Shown: piece by piece, positions 31,733 to 43,122 of the stretch
Layout: each line of letters starts with the position of its first letter
Numbering within the stretch: the first letter of the stretch is position 1
Notes under the pieces: model-generated
Database searches by the model: none
Told to the model about the DNA's origin: nothing
Seen by the model: the letters and a program-made list of their open reading frames with translations, nothing else
Assembly (NCBI GenBank): GCA_033060915.1
Contig: CM065383.1
Span: 12,996,001 to 13,060,000 of the forward strand
DNA from: Euryodendron excelsum
Taxonomy: Eukaryota; Streptophyta; Magnoliopsida; Ericales; Pentaphylacaceae
Direction: 5' to 3'
DNA length: 64,000 bases
Translations under genes and position numbers: made by a program

Positions 31733-34010
31733 TCAGGATTGGGCATCATCCCCCTCTTCTGCTGCAGGGGTCTGGTCTTCCACACCAGCCTCCTGGGAAG
31801 TAGTGTCATCAAATGGCTTCAAAGTAGAGAAGTCCAGGTCTGGGAAAAGCTTATTTGCTGCAACCTTAGCATCGACGAAACCTTCCATGTAAGCCTCGCT
31901 GAGTTCATCTTGAAAGGCTGCCCCAACTTTAAACTCCTCCATAGCCCTATCTTGAGCATTTTTTAGCTGCCCCTCCAGCTCAGCTACCCTCAGAGACAGG
32001 GAGTCCCTGATTGCCTCAAAGGCCTGGGCATCAAAAGTCAGAGCCTCAACTTTTTTCTTAAGCTCAGCTGATTCGTCCAGCATAGTAGTCTCTTCCGCCT
32101 CAGTGACTGCCTTGGATTCCTTAGTGTCCTTGACCTTCTTTTCCAGACCGCTGATAGTCTCGGTTAAGGTCTCAATGACTTGGCCTTTCTTGGAGCTTTC
32201 AGTCGTCTTCACCTTCAAGCGGGTAGACAGACAGAGCGCTTTTACATGCAATTGTAAAAGGACGAACGAGTTAGTACCAATAAGTCAGAACAGCTAGATA
32301 AAAAAGAAAAGTTAAACAGAAGCATCACCTTGACAGCATCATGGTTCATTCTCTTTGTTAGTTGGGCGTTGTTCCAGTTGGCGAAAGGGCCCACATCCTC
32401 CATACTGATGAATTTTTGCATTCTATCCCAAGCAGCCTGGAGGTCTTCCACAATGAGGGGCTCTTCCTACTGAACTGGAGGTGACTGACCCGGAGGTATT
32501 GCCACAGTAGGTGGATGCATGCTAGTGTCAAACCTGGAGGACTGACCAGGTGCTTGAGCAGCAGGAGGAGCCTTGGCTCCCTTTGTGGGCTAGCCACCGC
32601 AGGGCCCTTATCAGGTGAAGGCTCCACCGTCTTGCCCCCTGAGTTGGGTCGAGGGTGCTTGCTGGGTCTTTCTCCCGCGGCCTTTGCCCTCTCCATCTCC
32701 TCGAACTTCTTCTTAGTAGAGGATCCCATGTTCCTCTTGTCAAAATCCATGGTAAGTTCCTGTCCTACAAAGCTTACAAAGCAAAGGTCAGTGCACTCAT
32801 TGAAAAGCAGCTGCAACAAACATACCAGACTCACTCTCCTCGGCGCGAAGGGCTTCGATAGAAGGGTCTGGACCTAAGAGATAGGTTGTCAAACTCTCAC
32901 CAGCTACAAGGGGCGCCCAGTTCTTGACTGGGTGCTCCCTCACCCTCGTTAACCGGCCTTCCCTCGACTCGTCCTCCAGCACAGGAAGGCATGCTAAGCA
33001 AAAAAAAAAACCAATGATGGTCAGATCACTACCTTAAGAAGAGATTAAGCATAAAAGTACGAAAGGCGCTTACCCTTCCTACCTGGTCTACCCCATTGTC
33101 TAGGTATGCGAGGGGTCTGGTCGGTCACATCCTCTTAGTAGGCAATCTCCATACCCTCGCCATAAACGAAGAAATACTTTTCCTTCCAGTGCTTATGAGA
33201 GACTGGGAGATTAGTTATCAGAGCAGGCTAACCATCCCGAGCTGAGAAGTAATACCAGCTTGAGCTCTCACTCTTCGTTATTTTATAATAGAAAAAGAAG
33301 TCTTCAGGGGTTAGGATTTCCTCCTTGTTGGTAGCAGCCTACCACAAGGCTACACAGCTTACAAGAAAGCGCCAGGAGTTGGGCATGAGCTGTCCTGGAG
33401 CTAGCCTGGCCCTGCTCAAGACTCCTCTAATGGGAGGAGCAATAAGAAACCTCAGCCCCTCGGTCAGTGCACTTTCATACACCGTGATTTCCCCAGGGCG
33501 AGGAAGGCATGCTCTGTTCTAGCTCCCAGGAACCCTATAGCTCATGGAGGCCGGGAATTGGTAGGCAGACCAGAGCTTTCTCACTTTCGCCCTATTAAGG
33601 ATGGAGGCTATGTGCCTCGCCTTGTGCCTATAGTCTAGGGCAGAGGGCGACCCAACCCCAACCTCGGCCACAGCCACGGGGGCACCTTCGAAGGCGTCCA
33701 CGATAGCCATAAGGCTCGTTGCCTTCGTTGGCCTGACCTCTTAGGTAACATCCCCAATGTTGGCCCCAGAGTAATTCGCGGAGGCACTCAAAGCCTCGTC
33801 TGGCCTAACCCTATCCAAGTCCATCGAAGCAGTACGCTCAGAGCCGAATGACAGTCGATTAGGTGGGGGTCCATGATCCTAAAGTCTTCTATTTCACATA
33901 GGGTTGCAAAAGTAGACTTAGAAGCCTCTAAGATGCCCTAATACACAGACTCAACAAAGGATGGGTTGCCTACAAACCTTAGAGGGTACGAGGCCCTAAC
34001 TCTCCACTCG
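31733..34010 (-). pseudogene. Antisense multi-exon ORF of the gypsy element
   Basis: On the strand opposite to gag-pol lies a gene-like unit. Exon 1 (about 34010-33074) reads I-T-V-Y-E-S-A-L-T-E-G-L-R-F, L-M-P-N-S-W-R-F-L-V and N-L-P-V-S-H-K-H-W-K-E-K-Y-F-F-V. These blocks resemble the plant 'putative gypsy-type transposon' family (Pfam Transposase_28) from memory. Intron 1 is 33073-32994 (gtaagc...cttag), exon 2 is 32993-32826, intron 2 is 32825-32765 (gtatgt...tgtag), exon 3 is 32764-32329 (basic, then Pro/Ala-rich), intron 3 is 32328-32213 (gtgatg...tgaag), and exon 4 (32212-31733) is a coiled coil with an acidic C terminus. All three splice joins keep the frame. TAG/TAA stops at about 33740, 33520, 33337, 33229 and 33136, a stop near 32475 and a frameshift near 32600 disable it. 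Function unknown. Confidence 0.75.
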
Positions 34011-34457
34011 TAATACTAGATGGCTTTCTGTAGAAGCCAAAACATAAACAAAATACGATGACGAGCACAAAGGAAGGAGGGAAGGTTTGAAGCTACTTCG
34101 AACAGCCAACAATGGCAGAAGAAGGCTGAAGAAGGCAAAGAGGACCACTCGCTATATAAGCTCGAAGGAAATGTGCAAAATGGGGAGCCCTTTTGGTGAA
34201 CCGCCAAGGTTTTATAGGCCTCATCTTTTCGAAATCAACGGCGTGGATCCACCTGGGATTTTGAGATCGAACGGTTGATGGTGGTAACATCCAATCGACA
34301 TACAGGGCCAACCCCGTGAAGTCACGTGGCACAAACACCAAGAGTCGCGTTGATTCGGTAGCTATAGTAATCATAACGGTTTACGGCACCATAAATGCGC
34401 TTCAGGGGCAGTGCCCCGTGACTCTTTGGAATGCGCATTGGCTGACCCGGGCTGGCA

Positions 34458-34472
34458 AGGGAATTGGGGGCA
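34458..34472 (+). other. Polypurine tract of gypsy element
   Basis: AGGGAATTGGGGGCA lies directly before the 3' LTR, the expected position of the plus-strand primer. Confidence 0.75.
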
Positions 34473-35045
34473 TCTAATAATACGACAAGTATAGCTGGTC
34501 TGCCTCCCCCCCCCCCCCCCCCCCAATGGACAGACCAGATAAGCTCAGGCTACATCTCTAGGCCCGGACCCTCGAACTCCCTTTCAGACTGGGTCTGCCA
34601 ACAGACCTGGAAGGGTAGAGCTCTAGCTGTACACCAGGCATCGCTATTAAGGCATCCCGAGATTCTCGCCTGATGATCAGCCCTCACGATCCCATGATTG
34701 GGACGGTTCCCCCCACAACTGGGGGCATGGTCCATAGAGCCTAACATCAAGGCACGACACATTCCCACGATTTTGAATGCATAATCTAAGGGCACGATTG
34801 GCTCTTCTCGGAAGGTGCCCAAGATCCGAGCCAACACTCCTATAAAAAGGGCAGTCATCATCTCCAAAAAGGTACGAGACACATTAACTCGTGAGCATTG
34901 TTACTCTGTCCATTTATTTCTAGCCTAACTTTGGCATCAAAGTGTTTTTGGTAGGCACCATACTGGTGTCCCAAGCAGGAGGATTCATCTCCTCAACCAT
35001 TCGCATCAGAGGTCAGAAATGATGTACAAATTCACTACATCATCA
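34473..35045 (+). repeat. 3' LTR of gypsy element
   Basis: Pairs with 24571-25127. It is longer mainly because a C run (34506-34524) has expanded. TATAAAAA lies at 34841-34848. It ends ...CATCATCA, after which the flank CTCACCAC differs from the primer site that follows the 5' LTR. Confidence 0.92.
34506..34524 (+). repeat. Poly-C run in 3' LTR
   Basis: 19 C residues. The 5' LTR has only 7 at the same place. Confidence 0.95.
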
Positions 35046-35566
35046 CTCACCACAAACATATGCATTCACGTTGTTCTGTTTGGGTACAGTAGTGTACTAC
35101 CTCCTCACCTGCTGGTGCGAGCAATCCTACACTTCGTCTCTTTCCACTACAGAACCATCTATGAGATTTCCACCATCATTGCCTCGTTCATCCACTCCTC
35201 GATTTCTTCGGCATGGGCTTCATCCAGTCCTTGATTACCTACTATTCATGCATCGATTTATGCTGTGTGCCGATGACAGTGAGAAAAGTAAGGCATCCTC
35301 AAGGATGATACTCACTCCATCTTTTGCAATGATGTCGTCCTTCCACTGTCAGTTGCCAACTCTTCCCGTCACTCGTCCCAAACCCAAGGTCTCCATTGTC
35401 GATACCAAGATAAAAAAAAAAAAATTCATCTATTTTTGGCAGAGCTCACTTTTACAACTTGGAGTCTTTGCTGGGGCATTGCTATCGAACTTTCGTGATT
35501 TGGTCTGAGGCATTCCAAGGACGATTAGAAATTATAGACTCCAAAGAAAGATGTTCTTCATGTGGA

Positions 35567-35624
<58 letters not shown>

Positions 35625-35941
35625 GGCTAAACGTGAGGGTTAGGTAAAAGAGAGAAATTGTCATTTTGAAACACTAAAAAAATACCCAAAAAAAGTAACG
35701 GTGGTAAAACAGAGTTTTCAATTTTAGTTAGCTTGGGCGCGGGAGTCCACTTAACTCGAGCCATAAAATTCCTCCGAGTCTAAGCTAGATTCTTTGTTTA
35801 TGTCCATCTTCGGCTATGAGTTGGGCCTTATGGCTTGATAGGCCACAAATAAATGAAAATCTTTTTTTTTTTAAGGATAAATAAATAATTATCCTCACAC
35901 AAGTTATATTACTCGTTTCATAGCCATCTAACGGTTCTGAC
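35046..35941. other. Intergenic between gypsy and hAT elements
   Basis: No gene is supported. Open frames at 35071-35508 and 35459-35647 have no recognisable domain, and the second one encodes an Arg-Glu run from the GA microsatellite. An (GA)n run lies at 35567-35622. Confidence 0.5.
35567..35622 (+). repeat. (GA)n microsatellite
   Basis: A GA run of about 56 bp with one interruption (GATAGA at 35576-35581). Confidence 0.97.
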
Positions 35942-36803
35942 TAGGCTTGTCAATGGGCCAAATCTGGACCAGATCTAGAAGATTCATATCCAGATCTAGA
36001 TCCGATAAATTACAGATCCGATCTAGATCCGAAATTGATGGTTTGGAAATTTCAGATCCAAACCCGGCCCATTAACAATCGGGTCTGACCCGATTACCCG
36101 AGCAGATCCGTTTTTTTATTTTTATTTTTTTAAAGCTTTGCTTTGGTTTGTTATTATTCTACTTTCTATTCTAGCATAATTGACTAACAAGAGACTCAGC
36201 AAATTAAAAAATTTCCAACTTTTTAATTAAATTATATACAAATAACATATAAATGATTTCTTTCTATTACTAAAAGCTTATAAAAAATGAACCGAATACA
36301 AAAAAAAAAAAAAAATTCAATTAACACAGGTCATTTGGTTTTAATTAGAAGCCTCAGATACTACATTTTGCCTTCAACCCAGAAATCATGTAAAATCCAT
36401 ATTTGTTTGCAATTTCACTAGACCAGCATGGCCAATGCCTAGATTAGCATGAAAACTGTATCATAAAAGTTTGATGATTTTCCATTTCTGACTCAAATTA
36501 GCACTAGAATCATTGCCCTTAAGTCAGTATAAGGAACTAAGCATCCATTCTGTCAACAATTTGATCCAAAATATGAGGGCTAACATTCACTATAAACTAC
36601 TGGATCAAAATATCAACAACTATTCAATTTAGATCAAAATTGTTGGAAAACAATCTGCCATTAGCTGGACTATACAGCACTCATGTAGAAATGCAATGCC
36701 ATGAAATGAAAATCATCCTTCATCAATTGTCTCCTCTCTATAACAACTGTAAGTACATGGTCAATCAATTCTACAAATCCAACAAAAAATGATTAACTAG
36801 CAA

Positions 36804-37135
36804 CCTTCTTTTTTTGACTCAGACCTCTATCAAAGAATTCCTAGCTACCAAGCTCTGCTTAGTGACAATGAATTATCAATGTGATGCCTTTCCACAAGTT
36901 AGTGCTTGCTTGATGCGAATTCTAGACTATGAAAAGATAGAATGAAAACCTGCCAAGCTCAAAATGTGCAGTAATACAGATAAGTAACAGATTTCTTAGG
37001 GCACGAACCTTCTTTTTTTTAATCAAACTTGAAAGGATTTGGGGGGGGGGGGGGGGGGGGAGGCTGCTCTTCCAAAACAAAAATGATTAAATAGCAACCT
37101 TCTTTTTCTAAATCAGACCTCTATCAAAGAATTCC
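36804..37135 (+). repeat. Internal direct repeats in the hAT element
   Basis: CAGACCTCTATCAAAGAATTC occurs near 36820 and again near 37110, each after an AACCTTCTTTTT word. A third AACCTTCTTTTTTT is near 37007. A 20-base poly-G (37041-37060) lies between them. This looks like a local duplication of roughly 290 bp spacing in otherwise non-coding DNA. Confidence 0.65.
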
Positions 37136-38256
37136 CAGCTGCCATGCCACCATAATTTGGTCAAAAACCTACTCTGAATTGGGAAATGAGCTATTCCACA
37201 GAACGGTTTGCTGATAATATTGCCTTCTTAATCTGCCATTGACAATATTACATTAAATTGAGGAAAAAGAAAACCTAGAGCTTTCATTGTCAGCTATATT
37301 TCCAAAATAAGAACTCAGCTAACTTATAAGAACATGCATTGTTGCTCAACCAAACAATGTATCACTTCAGTTGTTGATAATTCTTCCACTCAAATTGAGG
37401 TGAACTGCTTTCTTGGGCTCAGTGGTAAATGGGAGTTTTTAGGAATTTGGGATCTATATGTATTGGTTGAACAAGGAGGCAATCTTACTCCAATGTCCAA
37501 ACAGTCCTAGCGAACCAGCAACTGTTAGACAAATGCACTTATGAACCTTACTCAGCAAACGAGAAACATATAACAAAGAAAAACGAATTAGCTAACCATC
37601 AAGAGCAGCAGAAATAAATCAAAGAGTTTTGTGCATGAAGCAGAAAATTGTGGACAACAACTAGCTCGGTACCCAATACACAAATAGTGGGAATACTAAA
37701 CTTGTGTAGAGAATCGTAGTAAAATTTTGAATAAATTATATTCAATTGTTTTAAACACTAATAATTTCATTTTTGCATCATTTTTTTTTTCCAGTCTTGA
37801 ATGTACTAATGAATTGATGTAAGTGGTTTTCTTTTGGGCTAGGTTAGGTTCTATATCTTGATGTGTTTTCTCTTCGATAATTTGTACTTCTAAGGCTGTG
37901 TCCTCATCTTCTCTGTAATATCTTATTTTTTTAGTAATAAAAACTTAATTAGCAAGAAAAAGAAAAAAACAAAGGAAAAAAAAAAGCATTTTAATTAAGC
38001 AGCTTGTGGAAAACATTTTCTACTTTATAATTAATTGTACGTTTTCTACTTCATTAATTTAATATCACCAATTAAATAATTTTTTCCACTGCTTTGATGT
38101 CATTAGCAAAGGGTAATTCCCATTGACCGAAATGCATCATTAATTAAGCAGCCTTTGGAAAACATTTTCACTGAATAAGTTTACCCACATGCCATAAACG
38201 TCATTGAAATGTAGAGTTACAGTCCACTCCACCAGCATAACCCTGGATTGCCCATA
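37136..38256. other. Non-coding interior of hAT element
   Basis: AT-rich, with no open frame of interest and no transposase similarity that I can recognise. It should be the 3' side of the transposon relative to the surviving transposase exon. Confidence 0.5.
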
Positions 38257-38261
38257 ATAGT

Positions 38262-39257
38262 TTATGGGGGTTGATCTGGCAATGCTTGATCGAGACCCCA
38301 ACAACGGGTTGACCGAGCAAGACTATGGCCGGTTATGGCTGAGCAGATCATAGTCGAGCAAGATTATGGCCGGTCATGGCTGAGCAGATCATAGTCGAGC
38401 AAGACTATGGCCAGTCATGGCTGAGCAGATCATGGCCGAGTAAGACTATAGCCTGTCACGACTGAGCAGACCATGGCTGACCATGACCTAGTACAAGCTA
38501 CCGAGCACGACCAAGCACTACCATGCCGAGCATGACCGAGCACGCTATACCCCGAGCAAACCTTGTGGGACGATGTCGATCATTCTCCTCGCCTGCCACG
38601 CTAGTGGGGGCCATCACTGACAACCCAATCATGATAACGTGCTCCTAACTCCAGGACCTCGCGTGTAGCAGGAGGTAGTCACCTTCCTCGCTCTGACACA
38701 CACCTAAGGGAGCGCCACGTGTGGGGTTGGACAACTACTCCCCCCACTATTCTGCCACCAGTCTGGCCCTCCAATGTCACGCTGCCATGTGGAGAGAGAA
38801 CCATCTCCCACTATCTCTATATACGCAACGTCCTCCTGCGATACACAAGGGGCCACCATTAAGGCATCCCGAGATTCTCGCCTGACAATCAGCCCCCACG
38901 ATCCCATGATTGGAACAGTTCCCCCACGATGGGGGGCATGGTCCATGAAGCCTAATATCCAGGCACGATACATCCCCATGATGGTAGAGGCATGACTGGA
39001 GGGCACGATTGGCTATCCCATTAAGGTGCCCACGATCCAAGCCAACACTCATATAAAAAAGGCAGTCATCATCTCCAAGAAGGTACGAGATACACCAACC
39101 CTTGAACTCTGTTACTCTGCCCATCTATCTATAGCCTAACTTTGGCATCGGAGTGTCTTTGGCAAGCACCAAACCGGTGTTCCAGGCAGTAGGACTCAAT
39201 CACCCCAACGGTTGGCATCGGAGGTCGGGAAAGACGTATAAATTCACTGCATCATCA
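38262..39257 (+). mobile_element. Gypsy-type solo LTR nested in hAT element
   Basis: The right half (about 38850-39257) matches the gypsy LTRs at 24571 and 34473. It includes AAGGCATCCCGAGATTCTCG, a TATAAAAA box at 39052-39059 and the same ...GCATCATCA end. The left half is unrelated to those LTRs and contains a 4 x 41-bp tandem repeat. ATAGT occurs on both sides (38257-38261 and 39258-39262), an exact 5-bp target duplication. With those edges the LTR would begin TTATGGGGG and not TG, so the true start could be a few bases inward. No internal region remains. Confidence 0.8.
38315..38478 (+). repeat. 4 x 41-bp tandem repeat in solo LTR U3
   Basis: Four units begin GAGCAAGACTATGGCC (or a close variant) at 38315, 38356, 38397 and 38438. 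Each contains TGGCTGAGCAGATCAT. The location, upstream of the TATA box in the U3 part, is where LTR enhancer repeats usually lie. Confidence 0.9.
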
Positions 39258-39535
39258 ATAGTCACATGCATTTCCTCTGCCTAGCTGGTTCTTATCCCAT
39301 TTTCGTTTCCAAAGAAAAATAAAAATAATAAATAGACTGGGTTGTGCAGTAATGGATATGCATTTCAAAAAATATGAATAACTCTTCCATAACCACCATT
39401 CATTTATGGTTGTGCAGCAATTGATATAAAAAGAGAGAATAAAACCTGCCAAGTTCAAAATGTGCAGAGGCAGCAAATTAGTTATCCGGTACACTTTCTT
39501 CGACATTTGAAAATACCAAAAGAATCACATCTCAG

Positions 39536-39883
39536 TTATAATATGCATTTCAAAAAATAACAACAATAAATTACTTCTCGTAAATTCTTACTTCTCTTTT
39601 TGTGTGACTCAATCCAGTCATTTGTAGTCACCAAAGCCTCCACAATTTCTGGAAGTAAAGATGCATGTGCCTCATCAATCATCTTTCCTCCCATACTAAA
39701 TGCAGCCTCTGATGCAATTGTAGTGGTTGGAATAGCTAAAATATCACAAACCATTCTTGCTAAAATAGGATATTTAGCACTATTAACCTTCCACCAATGT
39801 AGACCTTGAGTTACCTCCTCACCCAATTCAATAAAATCCTCATTCCTACTACTATCAGTAGGTTGAGTAGGATTAATAGACAT
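39536..39883 (-). pseudogene. hAT transposase C-terminal dimerisation domain
   Basis: 115 codons are open on the minus strand. H-W-W-K-V-N-S-A-K-Y-P-I-L-A-R-M followed by I-A-S-E-A-A-F-S-M-G-G-K is the hAT dimerisation signature (family consensus W-W...Y-P.L...A.d.L.ip...a.SE..FS..g). The stretch I-V-E-A-L-V-T-T-N-D-W-I closes it. In intact elements this domain ends a transposase of 600-800 residues with a BED zinc finger and an RNase-H-like DDE core; neither is seen upstream on this strand (39890-42200). The ATG at 39883 is probably just the first Met in an exon fragment. The truncated piece could not cut DNA, though dimerisation with another transposase is conceivable. Confidence 0.9.
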
Positions 39884-42000
39884 CCTTCAATATGTCAAAT
39901 ATACATTGTAGAAGACAAACAAATTAAATATCATGTCAACAACCATGCATAAACATCCATGAAAAACTTGACTCTAAACATGCATAAACAACCATGCATA
40001 AACATGAGAATGATTCAACTATAATGCATAATCAATCTAACACAAAATAGAAATAAGAAGCATTTGTCACCATGGCAGTCAAGAAGAACTCAGGCAATAT
40101 ATCTATAATGATTATTTGTAAAAAAATTTCTACCTGTTTGATCAGATTATTCCAAATTTTATTTACATCTTAATTCATCTGTAAAATTTTTTCTCTTAAA
40201 TTTTGAAAAGACTACTAAACCAAGCAATTTTTCTGTCAAAACTATCAACCTCCCTTATAGGGCCCACTTTAAGAGAAGCAGTACTATAAGTTTCAATTGA
40301 TTTTAGGCATCCTGTCAAATTTGATATAAAGCAAACTTTTCTGACCTTGAAGACAAAGTTCAAATCTCATTATATATTCAAAAAGAAAAAACGAAAGAAA
40401 ATTCATATAGAAAAAGAAGAAGCCAAAAAAAACTAATAGGTAAATAGCTCTACCGTCACAAATAAACAGGCAAATATCACACTAAAAGAAAAGAAATAGC
40501 CACAATTTTCTAGACCAGTGAGAAGCTATTATATACCTTAGTATCTCGGACAGTAGTATCTCGTACTTCTTCACGTTGCAATCAAAACATAGCCGAGGGG
40601 GAAAAAAAAGCACAATGGATTAAGGTAAGCACCAGATTTTAAAATTAAACTAAAAATGTGGACAATGTAGAGTAATGATAACTCTAATAACTACAGGTAC
40701 ATTAAACAAACTACAGAAGCTTATTAAAATACAGATATGATTAATCTCCTTTTTTGATTCATAAACAAATTCTACTCTCCCCTTTTCTAATTAAAATACT
40801 ATTATTGGATTTGAAGAGCAATTGCAAAATAAAGAAACCCATCTAATTCTAAAAAACCTTCATGTTAGAAGTAAAATAAAGGCAATATGGAGAAAGTAAA
40901 ATTTGAAGAACAATATTAAAATTAGAAAATGGTTAAACAGAAATACTTCAAATTTTTTTGGCTTGCTTCTGCAGAAAGAAACCATATAAATACCCGACAA
41001 TAATTCAACACACCAAATAATGCTCTCAGGGAAATGGGTGAGGTATAGATAAAGAAAAACGAGATTAAAGAACAAAAAAAATTGTCTTCACATGGTTAAT
41101 GGATACATGCATCAGTGGTACTTCTCACAAAACATTATGACATCTTGCAAGGCACGTTGGCAGATTTTTTATATAATTACATAAGATGACCACATTATAT
41201 AATCTAGAACCACATTATACAAATCCAAGATTCACAGTCAAAGACACACACCTAGATTCTCAGCCACTCAAGGCATACCTTCAATATTTAGTTCAAAACC
41301 TAAATGCCCAATCCATATCAAAACCAACACTTATCAATGGCCCTCTCATTCCCCAAGCATCAACCTTCTTATGAATAACAATAGTCATTGAAAACCCACA
41401 AACAATTAGTTTGGCATAGAAATTCAAACTAAACACAAAAAAGCCTCTTATTCTTGAATTTTCACTTACACTCAATTGGGCAATGGCCAGAATGCAATAC
41501 TTACTAAAGCAAACAAGTAACCCACAATCACAACAGCCATATAGAAAATGAAAGACCCAGAAATAAAAATAACTGTTGGTGAAGAACATTCCAGCACAAA
41601 AGCTGACAAGACAAAGTAGAAGAACCCAATTTCTAGATAGAAGTGTCTTAGAATGTGTAGAAAGTAGAGGAATAAATTAAATAGAGAAGTTACATGAGGA
41701 GGAAGCTCAACCAGTCAACAACCATTGTTTGGAGAGACAGAAAAGGAGGAGGAAGGAAAAGAGAATGCAAGAAAACGTGGGGAGAGTCTGGGAGTTACCT
41801 TTGGAGGCAGGACATGGAGAGCTGTTGTTAAGCTCTAATCATCACGATCTGAGATTCCATCTCTGAGAAGCGAGACAAACCATTTGGGTTGTTTGTCGAT
41901 AGTGGATTTTTTAGGTTTCTTGCTGTCGATATCAGAGATGGGAGAGCGAGGCAGAGGGCAGAGGTCAGAGAGCAGAGAGCGGCACGCGAGAGAGAGATTA
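39884..42000. other. Non-coding part of hAT element, 5' side
   Basis: This is where the transposase catalytic exons should be, and none is recognisable: only short unrelated open frames. It suggests a large internal deletion or heavy decay. The tract 41690-42000 is GA-rich and could be an old 5' untranslated region. Confidence 0.5.
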
Positions 42001-42235
42001 GGGTTCCAATATTGATTTTATTACTTTTCGCGGATTGAGTTTGTAATCGGGTCTATCGGGTTTAATCATATCCGGTCCAATAGCAAATGAATATGGAGGA
42101 TCTGGACTTTATGGATCTTTTATCGGATTTGGACAATTGAATTAGATTTTTACTAGATCGAATCTGGATCAGATCTGGATTAGATCCGATTCATTGACAG
42201 GCTTAATTATGACCACATAAAAAAAAAAAAAAAAA

Positions 42236-42240
<5 letters not shown>

Positions 42241-42270
<30 letters not shown>
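42241..42270 (+). repeat. (CT)n microsatellite
   Basis: 30 bp of pure CT. Confidence 0.98.
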
Positions 42271-42271
<1 letters not shown>

Positions 42272-43122
42272 AATGTTGAGTTACAGATCCAATGGGTAGC
42301 TTGATTGCAGTGGTTGCGCTAGCAGATCAAAATAATGGACACGCGTCCCCGATTTGCACCCAGGCCCATTGCCGGAGTATCATTATTCAAAAGCGCTGAG
42401 CTGGTGTCGCTTTCTCCACCACGCGCTTGTGCTGCACTCGTTGTGACTCACGCGCCGTCATGACTGGTGGTGCGTTCTCTACATCTTATTCCGAAAATTT
42501 GCTTATGTAGTCCTTGCTGCACTTTTCCAGTTGATACCTTTCTATTCTGCTTTAAACTGGCTTGGCTTTGTGTTGGGTTTTTGATTTGTACATGCTTTGG
42601 CATTATTTCCTATTCTGTTTTGTTCATGGCCAATTCTCCCGCAGTAATTCGTTAAGCTACTCGATCTTGAACTGGGACCATGTATGAGGAAGTCGCTTTC
42701 TTGCTAGATTAGAATCCCTTCTTCAGAAATTTTACCATGTTCACAATACCCCTAAATCTCAAGTATTTTAATGACAATTGCCCTGCACTTGGCTTATCTC
42801 GTTGCAGAATGTTATCAATTGCTTTCCAATTATTAATCTGTTTACAAATTGTCTAGGTTCTCTCAAGTTGTTCCCGGATACTTACAACCTGTTCCACATG
42901 AATTTTAATATATATTACATAGGAACAAACAAAACAGGGAGAGAAATATCAAACTACATCTCCAATCTCTGAATTGCCCAATTTATAGTTGCAGATGCAT
43001 TTTCTCAAGAATGGGCTCTTCGAGGATTCATTAATTTTGACTAAAGATCTTATATCTGCCCTTTTATAGATATATAAATATAGAAATTTTTATTGTTGTA
43101 AGTGGGTCGACGGGAAAAATCA
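42271..43122. other. Intergenic, nothing recognised
   Basis: The part 42300-42470 is less AT-rich than its surroundings and could be an old promoter or 5' leader, but the ATG at 42460 opens only a very short frame. No exon can be supported. Confidence 0.45.

Larger units (their letters stand above)
24571..35045 (+). mobile_element. Tat-clade Ty3/gypsy LTR retrotransposon, degenerate
   Basis: About 10.5 kb on the plus strand: 5' LTR, primer site, gag, protease, RT, RNase H, a second RNase H, integrase, a 59-bp tandem array, an antisense ORF, a polypurine tract and a 3' LTR. The second, archaeal-type RNase H and the long 3' region with tandem repeats and an extra ORF mark the Tat lineage. Many stops and frameshifts and two lost catalytic residues make it inactive. 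I could not find a matching 5-bp target duplication: the right side is CTCAC, and nothing equal sits before 24571. The left edge is therefore uncertain by a few bases. Confidence 0.93.
35942..42205 (-). mobile_element. hAT DNA transposon, degenerate, ~6.3 kb
   Basis: The left end TAGGCTTGTCAATG and the right end CATTGACAGGCTTA are inverted repeats with two mismatches. Similarity continues inward through many copies of AGATCTAGAT/GATCCGAT-type words (35960-36110 and 42060-42190), the subterminal repeats typical of hAT. The flanks GTTCTGAC (35934-35941) and ATTATGAC (42206-42213) agree at 6 of 8 positions, as for an aged 8-bp target duplication. The only transposase part found is the C-terminal dimerisation exon at 39536-39883, on the minus strand. 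A solo LTR (38262-39257) is nested inside. Apart from these, the interior is non-coding. Confidence 0.85.

Noticed and set aside
35459..35647. Arg-Glu repeat protein
   Set aside because: Encoded by the (GA)n microsatellite, not a gene.
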